DNA from: CALEUX01 sp037439945
GTDB lineage: Bacteria > Bacteroidota > Bacteroidia > Bacteroidales > Marinilabiliaceae
Reading direction: 5' to 3'
Assembly (NCBI GenBank): GCA_037439945.1
Contig: JBBIVA010000122.1
Span: 1 to 12,017, forward strand
Length of the DNA: 12,017 nt
The translations under genes were made by a program, and so were the position numbers. Positions 1 to 7,497 of the stretch are shown piece after piece. Position 1 is the first letter of the stretch; each line of letters begins with the position of its first letter. The notes below the pieces were generated by a model, which searched no databases, was not told the DNA's origin, and worked only from the letters and a program-made list of their open reading frames with translations.

Positions 1-55
1 GAATACCGGCCTGTCACGCCGGGGGTCGCGGGTTCGAGCCCCGTCCAGACCGCCA
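1..55 (+). tRNA. tRNA-Asp (anticodon GTC), 5' end cut off by window edge
   Basis: This is the 3' two thirds of a tRNA gene. The anticodon stem CCGGC (6-10) pairs with GCCGG (18-22) around the seven-base loop CTGTCAC, which places anticodon GTC (Asp) at 13-15. The T arm is GCGGG (28-32), loop TTCGAGC (33-39), CCCGT (40-44). The 3' acceptor strand CCAGACC (45-51) is followed by discriminator G52 and an encoded CCA (53-55). The D arm and 5' acceptor strand lie before the window. The identity rests on the anticodon and on the typical discriminator G of tRNA-Asp. An intrinsic terminator follows directly, so this is the last gene of its transcript. Confidence 0.95.
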
Positions 56-62
56 GAAACTC

Positions 63-104
63 AAAACCTGATAAGCTTATTGTTTATCAGGTTTTGTTGT
101 TTTT
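63..104 (+). terminator. Intrinsic terminator after tRNA-Asp
   Basis: A perfect 12-bp inverted repeat, AAAACCTGATAA (63-74) against TTATCAGGTTTT (84-95), has a nine-base loop and is followed by the T-rich tract TTGTTGTTTTT. It starts eight bases after the tRNA CCA end, so it most likely ends tRNA transcription. The stem is flanked by A and T runs and could also act on the minus strand, but the rsmD stop lies about 300 bases away. Confidence 0.88.
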
Positions 105-400
105 CAAAAGCCCCTTACAATATAATTACTATCGGTAATATTTTGATATTAATCACGTAATTAGAAGTTAACCCAAATTTGTGATTAGATATGCCAAATG
201 GTTAATTTTTCATTTGTAAACCACTTGTTTTTTTATGGTAGTAAAACTAATAACCCGGGTTACCCAGAATGGAATAAATACATCATAACTAACCAAGTAT
301 CTGTTTATTAATCTTTTTTTTACTTAAAAAGCTGTTTAAAAAAGGAGGATATATTTTCGGGAACCTGTACTCAGGCAGTTAATTACAATCCTGGTCCAAT
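105..400. other. Convergent AT-rich spacer with no gene
   Basis: This stretch lies between the tRNA terminator and the end of rsmD. No open frame here looks coding. The only notable features are a perfect 12-bp palindrome TAACCCGGGTTA at 251-262, the pair TTAACC (168-173)/GGTTAA (200-205) followed by a T run, and a small CCTG-TACT-CAGG hairpin at 364-375. An obvious intrinsic terminator for the rsmD transcript was not found; the weak hairpin at 364-375 is the nearest candidate. Confidence 0.6.
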
Positions 401-949
401 TTACAAGAGAATATTGTGGAAAAATGAGAAGCAGACTTTTCCATAATTCCTGGTCTGGCTATATGCCTTATGTTCCGAAAAATCATATTCGGGGCCATGC
501 TCCAAAATTAAAATGCCATTTGGTTTAAGAATATTGCAGTTTAAAACTATATCAGGTATTTGCTCAAGATTTTTTAAATCAAAAGGCGGATCGGCAAAGA
601 TAAGATCAAAGCTCTGTTTATTAAGATAATTTATGTAAAGAAAAACATCTGATTTAATTGGGTTGACAATGTTGGAAAGGTTAAACCCTGCAACACATTT
701 TTTTATGAACATATAATGGTGGTAATCCTTTTCGACCAAAGTAACAGATTTGCACCCCCTTGATGCAAATTCATAAGAAATACCCCCGGTACCTGAAAAT
801 AAATCAAGAACATCACAATCCTCAAAATCAATAAAATTGTTAAGGATGTTAAAAAGGTTTTCCTTGGCCATATCAGTTGTTGGGCGCGACCTGAAACTGG
901 TTGGCGGAGCAAATCGCCTTCCTTTTAGTTTACCGCTTACTATACGCAT
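401..949 (-). CDS. rsmD: 16S rRNA (guanine(966)-N2)-methyltransferase RsmD
   Basis: RsmD transfers a methyl group from S-adenosylmethionine to the N2 of G966 in 16S rRNA during 30S subunit assembly. The 182-residue protein has the usual family length. It shows the N-terminal RIVSGKLKGR start, the RPTTDMAKENLFNIL region (22-36), the SAM-binding loop DLFSGTGG (49-56) of a class I Rossmann methyltransferase, and the catalytic DPPF motif (120-123) of N-methyltransferases. The ATG at 949 begins right at the conserved N terminus. The gene overlaps the 3' end of the upstream DUF3822 gene by 10 bp, which implies co-transcription and probably coupled translation. The pairing of these two genes is common in Bacteroidota. 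Nothing looks broken. Confidence 0.95.
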   Translation of the reverse strand: MRIVSGKLKGRRFAPPTSFRSRPTTDMAKENLFNILNNFIDFEDCDVLDLFSGTGGISYEFASRGCKSVTLVEKDYHHYMFIKKCVAGFNLSNIVNPIKSDVFLYINYLNKQSFDLIFADPPFDLKNLEQIPDIVLNCNILKPNGILILEHGPEYDFSEHKAYSQTRNYGKVCFSFFHNILL

Positions 950-1785
950 GATGCAAGACTCAACAAATTGTAAAAACTACCCATGCGAGTTTCATGAAAA
1001 TAATAACTGTAATTAAAAATACCAGGCAATTCCGTTTGTTTTAAATTCCGTATATAGTTTGCCAGTTGTTTAAATAAATTTGAATAATCCGGATGCCATC
1101 CATTAATTACAACATCAGTGTTTGTTGGTTCAAGCTTTAACTGCTCAAATACAAAAAGTGTGAAATAAATAAAATCGTTTTCGCTTTTAATTGGAAATGA
1201 GTTGCATAGCTTAAGATTATTTTTGCCAAAAACAACTATATCAAAAAAGTCGGGATGTAAATTTATAAAAAGCGCAATTCTATCATTCGCTAAAACTTTT
1301 GTTGATAAGGTGCTTTCAATTATTGGTGTATACTGATGAAAAAAAACCGGTTCGGGAAACTGTAAGTTCATTATTTTATACAATGCCTTATTTACCGAAA
1401 AAACATTAAAGGCATCTGCCATTTTAACCTTATTGAACAATACAAGTTGCCCTTCATCTAAATTTAAACAAAATTTTAACCATTCATCCTTCAAAGCAGG
1501 GTCAAAAATTCCCGAAGGTACTAAAGTTGCATGCCTTGATGGAACCAATACCAGGGTTTTTTTGAATGGCAGATTTAGAGTCTCAATTTCCTCAAAAAGA
1601 CTTTCTATCTGATTTATGATTGGGGCATTGTTTATAAGTGGTATGTGCCTTAATTGAATGTATTTGTTCCTCACCGGGTCGAGGGTACAAAATGAAAATC
1701 CATCCAGATTAACCTGGATGGATAAAAAATAAGATGATGATATGTTTCGATCAAATGTTTCGTCAGTAAAAGAAAAACTGGCCAT
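940..1785 (-). CDS. DUF3822 family protein
   Basis: This 281-residue protein matches, by recalled family features and by position, the DUF3822 family found in Bacteroidota directly upstream of rsmD. Its biochemical function is unknown. The N-terminal part (SYFLSIQVNLDGFSFCTLD) and the central stretch RIALFINLHPDFFDIVVFGKN read as alternating beta strands, consistent with an actin-like (ASKHA) fold, but that fold is my inference. There is no signal peptide or membrane segment, so it should be cytosolic. It lies 11 bp after the upstream hypothetical gene and overlaps rsmD by 10 bp, so the three form one transcription unit. A link to rRNA modification is suggested only by this neighbourhood. Confidence 0.85.
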   Translation of the reverse strand: MASFSFTDETFDRNISSSYFLSIQVNLDGFSFCTLDPVRNKYIQLRHIPLINNAPIINQIESLFEEIETLNLPFKKTLVLVPSRHATLVPSGIFDPALKDEWLKFCLNLDEGQLVLFNKVKMADAFNVFSVNKALYKIMNLQFPEPVFFHQYTPIIESTLSTKVLANDRIALFINLHPDFFDIVVFGKNNLKLCNSFPIKSENDFIYFTLFVFEQLKLEPTNTDVVINGWHPDYSNLFKQLANYIRNLKQTELPGIFNYSYYFHETRMGSFYNLLSLASCV

Positions 1786-1796
1786 GGTTGAAATAA

Positions 1797-2429
1797 TTAT
1801 TCCCAGTTTCCGGCATTGTTATTAGCTTCTTCAAGAGATCCAACTTTTAATCCAGCATATTTTTCCAATTTCCTGCTTTTGTCATTTAAGTTTATAACTT
1901 CTTGTTTTTCAAGCCCTTTTAGGTAAATATTGTTATGAACTTTTGCTTCAAAAACTGAAACTTTAACTCCTGAGGCAGTATTAATAGTGCCTGCAGCCAT
2001 TTCAAATGTTTTACCTCCAGAAAATGGAACGTATCGCAAAGAATCAATAACTCCTGGTTTTCTTCTGAACAATGAGTCACTCACACTTATACGTATGGTA
2101 TCACGCTTTATAATCCCCATTTTAAGGGCCATTAATTCAGTCATTCCTGCAATTAACATACTGTCGGTTAAACTACCTTCCATTTTTACCAGGGGTAATG
2201 AATCATTCTTAATAAAATGTATCAGGGTATCAAAGCTACCGGTAAATTTATTGTTAATTGCACGGTAAGCTACCTGTGCTGAACGAATATCGACCAATCG
2301 TTCTATTACTTTCTGCTTTCTTAATTCGTATTCTTTTTGGAAGCGAACAGGTTTGTTAATGCTCTCAACGCATAAATAACCTAAAACAAAAATGGCAATA
2401 GTTAGTAAAATTTGGAATGCTGTTTTCAT
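1797..2429 (-). CDS. Conserved hypothetical membrane-anchored protein, pseudopilin-like N terminus
   Basis: I do not recognise a named function. The 210-residue product starts with one hydrophobic segment (about residues 5-20). A charged, probably helical stretch follows, then RSAQVAYRAINNKFTGSFDTLI (49-70). A transmembrane helix continuing into a long amphipathic helix and then a 'Y..iNNKFtgsfdtLi' segment recalls the N-terminal architecture of type II secretion pseudopilins such as GspG. A classical prepilin peptidase site (G/A followed by F-x4-E) is not visible, so homology is uncertain. The rest (about 80-210) is a soluble domain with predicted beta strands, ending in an Asn-rich tail and NWE. 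It is the first gene of the transcription unit with DUF3822 and rsmD, 11 bp upstream of DUF3822. A candidate -7 box lies 34 bp before its ATG. Confidence 0.75.
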   Translation of the reverse strand: MKTAFQILLTIAIFVLGYLCVESINKPVRFQKEYELRKQKVIERLVDIRSAQVAYRAINNKFTGSFDTLIHFIKNDSLPLVKMEGSLTDSMLIAGMTELMALKMGIIKRDTIRISVSDSLFRRKPGVIDSLRYVPFSGGKTFEMAAGTINTASGVKVSVFEAKVHNNIYLKGLEKQEVINLNDKSRKLEKYAGLKVGSLEEANNNAGNWE

Positions 2430-2456
2430 TATTTTTAGAATTTTGTATTACGAAAC

Positions 2457-2489
2457 GTTGCACAAATTTATAAAAAAATTTTATTCTTG
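2457..2489 (+). promoter_or_regulatory. Candidate promoter of the helicase gene
   Basis: GTTG (2457-2460, one mismatch to TTTG) is followed after 21 bases by TATTCTTG (2482-2489, one mismatch to TAnnTTTG). The spacing fits the Bacteroidota housekeeping promoter. The predicted transcription start near 2496 leaves about 24 bases before the ATG at 2520. It overlaps the opposing candidate -7 box at 2463-2470, so the two divergent units may compete for polymerase. Confidence 0.35.
2463..2470 (-). promoter_or_regulatory. Candidate Bacteroidota -7 box for the hypothetical-DUF3822-rsmD unit
   Basis: On the minus strand this reads TAAATTTG, a full match to the Bacteroidota -7 consensus TAnnTTTG. Transcription would start near 2456, giving a leader of about 27 bases before the ATG at 2429. 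No matching TTTG -33 element is visible at the expected distance, so support comes from the -7 box and its position in the divergent intergenic region. Confidence 0.45.
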
Positions 2490-2519
2490 TTTTTTTTGTG
2501 TAATTATTTACTGCTAAAA

Positions 2520-3947
2520 ATGATTAAACATTACATTTTAGAACGAATTAATAATAATTTTGAATTTGAACCAACCAGGTCTCAGCTCGATGCAATTACT
2601 GCAATGGCTGATTTTATGGGCTCAGGGGCTGATATGCCACTATTTTTACTTAAAGGGTTTGCCGGAACAGGAAAAACCGCACTAATTGGGGCATTTGTCA
2701 AAACTTTGACCGAATTGGGTATAAATACAGTGTTAATGGCCCCAACCGGAAGAGCCTCCAAGGTATTAAGCAGCTTTATAGGGCAACCGGCTTTTACTGT
2801 TCATAAAAAAATTTACAGGCAAAAATCCTCCAGGGATGGTTTTGGTATGTTCAACTTAAACAGGAACCTGTTAAAAGATACAATTTTTATAGTTGACGAG
2901 GCATCTATGGTATCAAACGAACCATTTGGAATAACTCCATTTGGTTCCGGACGCCTTCTCGATGATTTAATTACATTTGTTTATAACTCGCTAAATTGCA
3001 GGTTAATGCTAATTGGTGACACAGCTCAGTTGCCGCCCGTTGGGTTAACCCTTAGTCCTGCATTAAATTCAGGTTTTCTTAAAGGATATAATATTGAAGT
3101 TTGGGAATCTGTTTTAACTGATGTTGTGCGTCAGGAAGAAAACAGCGGAATCCTTAGGAATGCTACTATTTTAAGGAATTTGCTGGATAACGAGGATAAT
3201 ATAAATGATTTTCCAACTTTTGAATTAAATAATTTTGGTGATATAAAACGAATTAGCGGAAATGAATTGCTTGAAGAGTTATCCAGATGTTATGATGAAT
3301 TTGGCCCTGAAGGAACAATAGTTGTTTGCAGGTCAAATAAATTGGCTAACAGGTATAACCAGGGAATAAGAAATTCTATTTTATACAGGGAAGAAGAGTT
3401 GTTGGCAGGTGATTTTTTGCTTGTAATGAAAAATAATTACCATTGGATAAAGGAAAATGACAATGTTAATTTTATTGCCAATGGCGATATTGTAAAGGTA
3501 TTGAGAATAAAGAAGTACTATGATTTATATGGGTACAGGTTTGCTGATATAACATGCAGACTGGATGATTACAATGATATTGAAATAGATACAAGGATAA
3601 TTATTGATAGTTTAAAATCTGAAGGACCAACCTTTACGGCAGAGGAGCAGGAACTGTTTTTAAATAAAATCCTTGAAGATTATCAGGATTTACACCCACC
3701 CAAAAAACAATATGAAAAGGCCAGGGAGAATGATTTTTACAATTCGCTCCAGGTTAAATTTGCATATTCAATTACTTGTCATAAGTCACAGGGAGGGCAA
3801 TGGAAAGCTGTTTTTATTGATTTGGGCTATTTTACTAAGGAATATTTGTCGAGAGAATTAATACGATGGCTTTATACTGCCATTACAAGGGCTACCGTTC
3901 GTGTTTATTTTGTAAATTTCCCCGATGGCTTTTTTAGTAATTACTAA
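2520..3947 (+). CDS. RecD/Dda-like SF1 ATP-dependent DNA helicase (AAA family ATPase)
   Basis: This is a stand-alone superfamily 1 DNA helicase. The 475-residue protein has the motifs in order: Q-motif-like region TRSQLDAI (19-26), Walker A GFAGTGKT (46-53), motif Ia APTGRAS (74-80), Walker B VDEASMV (125-131), motif III GDTAQLPPV (166-174), then the UvrD_C_2-type module with TCHKSQGGQW (419-428) and motif VI YTAITRA (452-458). There are no RecB or RecC partners nearby and no long N-terminal extension as in RecD2, so a role in general repair or recombination is inferred. An in-frame TTG at 2487 would add 11 residues (FFLCNYLLLK-like). I prefer the ATG at 2520, which starts at MIKHYILERI and leaves room for a promoter. 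It is divergent from the rsmD unit and convergent with the sugar-mutase gene. Bases 3948-4116 after it hold no gene and no convincing terminator. Confidence 0.9.
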   Translation: MIKHYILERINNNFEFEPTRSQLDAITAMADFMGSGADMPLFLLKGFAGTGKTALIGAFVKTLTELGINTVLMAPTGRASKVLSSFIGQPAFTVHKKIYRQKSSRDGFGMFNLNRNLLKDTIFIVDEASMVSNEPFGITPFGSGRLLDDLITFVYNSLNCRLMLIGDTAQLPPVGLTLSPALNSGFLKGYNIEVWESVLTDVVRQEENSGILRNATILRNLLDNEDNINDFPTFELNNFGDIKRISGNELLEELSRCYDEFGPEGTIVVCRSNKLANRYNQGIRNSILYREEELLAGDFLLVMKNNYHWIKENDNVNFIANGDIVKVLRIKKYYDLYGYRFADITCRLDDYNDIEIDTRIIIDSLKSEGPTFTAEEQELFLNKILEDYQDLHPPKKQYEKARENDFYNSLQVKFAYSITCHKSQGGQWKAVFIDLGYFTKEYLSRELIRWLYTAITRATVRVYFVNFPDGFFSNY

Positions 3948-4116
3948 AGCAAGCCAACGGGTTATTTTAGTGTATTTATAATAATTTTGCAATTATACTT
4001 ATTGGTTATACAGGCTGGCTATTTTTTTATTACTGTGATTTACAATTATTGTATAATAGCAAATTTTGATTTAATAAAGCTTAATATTATAATAATTCAG
4101 TAGTTCCAGTTGGGTT

Positions 4117-5868
4117 TTAATTGAGTTTTAAATCATCAATAATTCGATCAATTTTTTCATTTGCAACTTTGGCAGCCAACTCATATTTTGATGGGTCATC
4201 AAGATTAACCTGAACTTCAAAGTAGAACTTAATTTTTGGTTCTGTTCCTGATGGCCTGATAGAAATTTTTGAACCATCTTCTGTGAAAAATTGAAGTACA
4301 TCAGATTCAACAGGTTGATTAATTGTTTCAACTATGTTGGTTTTTCTGTTAACAGATTTAAGCGACAAATAATCTTTAACAATCGAAACTTTTGATCCTC
4401 CTAAAGTTTCAGGCGCATTATTTCTGAATTTCTCCATTATTGCTTTTATTTCATCTGCACCGGCTTTTCCTTTCCTTACAATTGAAATTAACCTTTCCTG
4501 TGAGAAACCGTTTTCATTATAAATCATTTTTAATAAATCATATACAGTTTTGCCATTATCCCGGGCCCAGGCAGCTATTTCGGCAATTAATGCAATTGCC
4601 CCAACTGAATCCTTATCACGAACATAATCTCCCGGCAGAAAACCATAGCTCTCTTCACCACCGCAAATATATTTGCGCTTTCCTTCAAGTTCCCGTATTA
4701 CCATTGCTATCCACTTGAACCCGGTGTAAACATCAAAACATTCAACACCTATATTATCGGCAATGTTTTTAATAATCTCTGATGATACAATTGTTTTAAC
4801 AATATATTCATCCCCTTTAATCAAGCCTTTTCCCTTCCATTGATTTAGTATATACCAAACAAGGAGGGTTGCAGTCTGGTTTCCGTTAACCAGAACAAAA
4901 TTACCATTATCATCTCTAACAGCTATACCCAGACGGTCGCCATCAGGATCAGAGGCTGCTACCAGGTCTGCACCTGTAACAATGGCTTTTTCAATGGCCA
5001 TTTTAAGAGCTTCAGGTTCTTCAGGGTTAGGGGATAAAACTGTGGGAAAATCACCGCTAACAACATCCTGTTCGGGTACATTAATAATATTTTTAAAACC
5101 AAGTAAGCGTAAGGCCTGCGGAACCATCTTTACCGTTGTGCCATGAATGGGGGTAAAAACAATTTTCATATCACTTTGGCGGGCTATAACATCAGGGTTA
5201 AGTGAAATGGATTGTATTTGTTTTAAAAACAGGTCATCCATTTCGGGACCAATTATTTTAATTTTATCCTTATTTCCCTTAAACTTAATTTCATCAACAG
5301 ATTTAATTTTATTTACTTCGGAAATAATATTGGTATCATGTGGTGCCACTACCTGGGCACCGTCATTCCAATAGGCCTTATATCCGTTATACTCTTTAGG
5401 GTTATGTGAAGCAGTAATAACAATTCCGCTTTGGCATCCCAGTTTTCTTATTGCAAATGATATTTCGGGGGTTGGACGTAAATCGTCGAATAGATAGGCA
5501 GTGATACCATTTGCTGAAAATATATTTGCCATAGTTTCGGCGAAGAAGCGGCTGTTATTTCGGCAATCGTGTCCAATAACGACCTTTATTTCGGGTAAAT
5601 GAGCAAACTCTTTTAACAAATAATTTGCCAAACCCTGGGTAGCCCCTCCAGCAGTATATTTATTCATTCGGTTGGAGCCTGCTCCCATAATTCCTCTTAA
5701 CCCACCGGTACCAAATTCAAGGTTTTTATAAAAAGCATCGACCAATTCGGTTGTATCCGGATTGTTAAGGAGTTTTTTAACATTTTCCCTGGTTTCGTTG
5801 TCATATCCACCATCTAACCAGGCCTGGGCCTTTTTTTTTACCTGGGCTAAAACCATGTTCTTATCCAT
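4117..5868 (-). CDS. Phospho-sugar mutase (phosphoglucomutase/phosphomannomutase, PGM2/PgcA-type)
   Basis: A member of the alpha-D-phosphohexomutase superfamily that interconverts hexose 6-phosphate and hexose 1-phosphate through a phosphoserine. The 583-residue length fits the PGM2/PgcA branch. Visible are the active-site loop TASHNP (152-157, phosphorylated Ser154), the metal loop DPDGDR (307-312), the sugar-binding loop GGEESYGF (403-410) and the phosphate-binding loop RPSGTEPK (538-545), so all four catalytic loops are intact. It lies 24 bp after rmlD as the last gene of the sugar-nucleotide run. This position suggests it supplies glucose-1-phosphate to RmlA and to UDP-glucose synthesis, although it may equally serve central metabolism. 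Glucose or mannose preference cannot be settled from sequence alone. ATG at 5868 is chosen; a second Met at residue 5 is possible. Confidence 0.93.
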   Translation of the reverse strand: MDKNMVLAQVKKKAQAWLDGGYDNETRENVKKLLNNPDTTELVDAFYKNLEFGTGGLRGIMGAGSNRMNKYTAGGATQGLANYLLKEFAHLPEIKVVIGHDCRNNSRFFAETMANIFSANGITAYLFDDLRPTPEISFAIRKLGCQSGIVITASHNPKEYNGYKAYWNDGAQVVAPHDTNIISEVNKIKSVDEIKFKGNKDKIKIIGPEMDDLFLKQIQSISLNPDVIARQSDMKIVFTPIHGTTVKMVPQALRLLGFKNIINVPEQDVVSGDFPTVLSPNPEEPEALKMAIEKAIVTGADLVAASDPDGDRLGIAVRDDNGNFVLVNGNQTATLLVWYILNQWKGKGLIKGDEYIVKTIVSSEIIKNIADNIGVECFDVYTGFKWIAMVIRELEGKRKYICGGEESYGFLPGDYVRDKDSVGAIALIAEIAAWARDNGKTVYDLLKMIYNENGFSQERLISIVRKGKAGADEIKAIMEKFRNNAPETLGGSKVSIVKDYLSLKSVNRKTNIVETINQPVESDVLQFFTEDGSKISIRPSGTEPKIKFYFEVQVNLDDPSKYELAAKVANEKIDRIIDDLKLN

Positions 5869-5892
5869 AGTTGCAATATTATTTCAAATTTA

Positions 5893-6771
5893 TTATTTCT
5901 TGTTTTGTTCGAGTTTGCTTATACACTCCTTTAAACTGTCGGTCCAGTATGGAATTGATATGTCAAATTCCTTTTTTATGGCCGTTTTATCAAGCACTGA
6001 ATAGGCAGGGCGGGGTGCAATAGATTTTATTACATCGGTACGCACCGGGTTAACTAAACAATTTATTCCTGCAATGCGGTAAATCATTTGAGCAAAGTCG
6101 TACCAGGTGCAAACTCCTTCGTTTGAGTAGTGGTAAATACCGGGTTTAAATGCTAATGGGTCGGAGGAGGTTCTTTTAAGAATGTGCAATAAAACTTTTG
6201 CCAGGTCAAATGAATATGTAGGTGTTCCTGCCTGATCATAAACAACATCAACCTGGCTCTGCTTTGTTCCCAGTCCCAGCATGGTTTTCATAAAATTTTG
6301 GCCATAAGGTGAATATAGCCATGATGTTCTGATTATTATACTTTTAGCATTTTCATTTAGAAGAAAATTTTCACCTTCAAGCTTGGTTTTACCATACACA
6401 GATAATGGATTTGGTTCCATATCGGGTGTTAATGGCGTATTGGCTTTACCATCAAATACATAATCAGTCGATATGTGAATAACCCCAGCCCCTATTGACG
6501 AAGCATATTTACCAATATTTTTTACCCCAATCGCATTTACTTTTCTTGCCAATTCGGCTTCGAACTCTGCGTTTACAACAGCTGTAAAGGCTGTGCAGTT
6601 AATTATATAATCAGGTTTTATTTTCTCAATAATTTTTCTAACATCCCCTTCATTGGTTATATCGAGTTCATCAAGGCCTGTTTGCACAAAAGTGGCAAAA
6701 TTTTCATCAATTATTAAATTGGATAATGTTGACCCTAATTGACCCTCTTTTCCTATTACCAACACTCTCAT
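5893..6771 (-). CDS. rmlD: dTDP-4-dehydrorhamnose reductase RmlD
   Basis: RmlD catalyses the last step of dTDP-L-rhamnose synthesis, NAD(P)H-dependent reduction of dTDP-6-deoxy-L-lyxo-4-hexulose. The 292-residue protein has the family length. It shows the glycine-rich cofactor loop GKEGQLG (7-13), HISTDYVFDGK (99-109) and the catalytic YGKTK (Tyr126, Lys130), followed by the RTSWLYSPYGQNF segment typical of RmlD. The stretch at 61-69, AFTAVVNAE, differs from the common AYTAVDKAE pattern, with Val where Asp is usual, but the fold motifs are otherwise intact. It sits 67 bp after rmlC and 24 bp before the mutase gene. A candidate -7 box in the 67-bp gap could give an internal promoter. Confidence 0.94.
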   Translation of the reverse strand: MRVLVIGKEGQLGSTLSNLIIDENFATFVQTGLDELDITNEGDVRKIIEKIKPDYIINCTAFTAVVNAEFEAELARKVNAIGVKNIGKYASSIGAGVIHISTDYVFDGKANTPLTPDMEPNPLSVYGKTKLEGENFLLNENAKSIIIRTSWLYSPYGQNFMKTMLGLGTKQSQVDVVYDQAGTPTYSFDLAKVLLHILKRTSSDPLAFKPGIYHYSNEGVCTWYDFAQMIYRIAGINCLVNPVRTDVIKSIAPRPAYSVLDKTAIKKEFDISIPYWTDSLKECISKLEQNKK

Positions 6772-6816
6772 TTAAGACAATTTCTAATAATTCCTTAGTT
6801 AAAATTATAATCCCAA

Positions 6817-6824
6817 CAAAATTA
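6817..6824 (-). promoter_or_regulatory. Possible internal -7 box upstream of rmlD
   Basis: The minus strand reads TAATTTTG, matching TAnnTTTG, 46 bp before the rmlD ATG. No -33 TTTG is seen at the right distance, so this is a weak candidate for separate expression of rmlD and the mutase. Confidence 0.22.
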
Positions 6825-6838
6825 CGAAAATCTAATTG

Positions 6839-7399
6839 CTATTCAGAAAATGTAAAGTTAATTTCAGAATCGATAAATGAAGGTAACATCAAATCTTTAG
6901 GTGATACAATTTCTTTCCCAGATGGAATTTTCCAATCAATTTTTAAACTTTCATCGTTATAAACAATTCCTCTTTCGTAAGCCTTATTATATTCATTATC
7001 ACATTTATAATAAAATATTGCATCATCACTTAAAACGGAAAAACCATGTGCAAACCCACGGGGGATAAAAAACTGAAGTTTATTTTCCTGGGATAGCTCA
7101 ATGGCAAAATGTTTTCCATAAGTTGGTGATCCATTGCGTAAATCAACTGCAATATCCAAAACTCTGCCTTTTAATACCTGAATCAATTTTGCCTGAGCGT
7201 ATGGTTCTGACTGATAATGAAGACCTCTTATTGTTCCTTTTACCGAATATGAGAGGTTATCCTGTATAAAATTGGAATTCAGCCCTTCCTTACAGTATCT
7301 GACCTGGTTAAAGACTTCATAAAAGTAACCCCGGTCATCATTAAAAACCGCCGGTTTTATAATTAATAAGTCTGATATTGATGTGTGTTGAATTTCCAT
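6839..7399 (-). CDS. rmlC: dTDP-4-dehydrorhamnose 3,5-epimerase RmlC
   Basis: RmlC epimerises C3 and C5 of dTDP-4-keto-6-deoxyglucose, the third step to dTDP-L-rhamnose. The 186-residue cupin protein shows DDRGYFYEVF (21-30), the catalytic-His segment IRGLHYQ (57-63, His61), KLIQVLKGRVLDIAVDLR (71-88), FIPRGFAHGF (111-120) and the later NDESLKIDW stretch, whose Asp149 is the likely partner of the catalytic His. I chose ATG at 7399 because the reading frame extended to 7408 would start at a TTG, and MEIQHTSI gives the usual RmlC start. The gene lies 98 bp after rmlA and 67 bp before rmlD. The gap to rmlA contains an AT-only hairpin (7460-7466 with 7471-7477) that is too weak to call a terminator. 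Confidence 0.94.
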   Translation of the reverse strand: MEIQHTSISDLLIIKPAVFNDDRGYFYEVFNQVRYCKEGLNSNFIQDNLSYSVKGTIRGLHYQSEPYAQAKLIQVLKGRVLDIAVDLRNGSPTYGKHFAIELSQENKLQFFIPRGFAHGFSVLSDDAIFYYKCDNEYNKAYERGIVYNDESLKIDWKIPSGKEIVSPKDLMLPSFIDSEINFTFSE

Positions 7400-7497
7400 A
7401 TAAAACAATAAGGAGAAAAAATAAATAACCTTAAATAGATTTTGTTTTTAATTGATAGCATTAAAATGAGTTTTAATATTAACTCAAATAATCTTAA

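Noticed and set aside
1..400. Genomic island integrated at tRNA-Asp
   Set aside because: No integrase, no second copy of the tRNA 3' end in the window, and the neighbouring genes are conserved housekeeping genes.
1987..2268. 93-codon plus-strand frame inside the hypothetical membrane protein gene
   Set aside because: It is antisense to a longer, protein-like frame within a compact transcription unit, with no independent support.
2487..2519. N-terminal extension of the helicase from a TTG start
   Set aside because: The added 11 residues are hydrophobic, unlike a helicase N terminus, and would use a TTG that overlaps the candidate promoter; the ATG at 2520 fits better.
4041..4053. TACAAT-T-ATTGTA inverted repeat between helicase and mutase genes as a terminator
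   Set aside because: The stem is nearly all A/T with a one-base centre and no T tract in the right place; it is likely chance in AT-rich sequence.
7400..7408. Three-residue extension of RmlC from a TTG start
   Set aside because: The in-frame ATG at 7399 gives the normal RmlC N terminus; a TTG start is not needed.
7460..7477. ATTAAAA-TGAG-TTTTAAT hairpin between rmlA and rmlC as a terminator
   Set aside because: An A/T-only stem is too weak, and a terminator inside the rml run would be unexpected.
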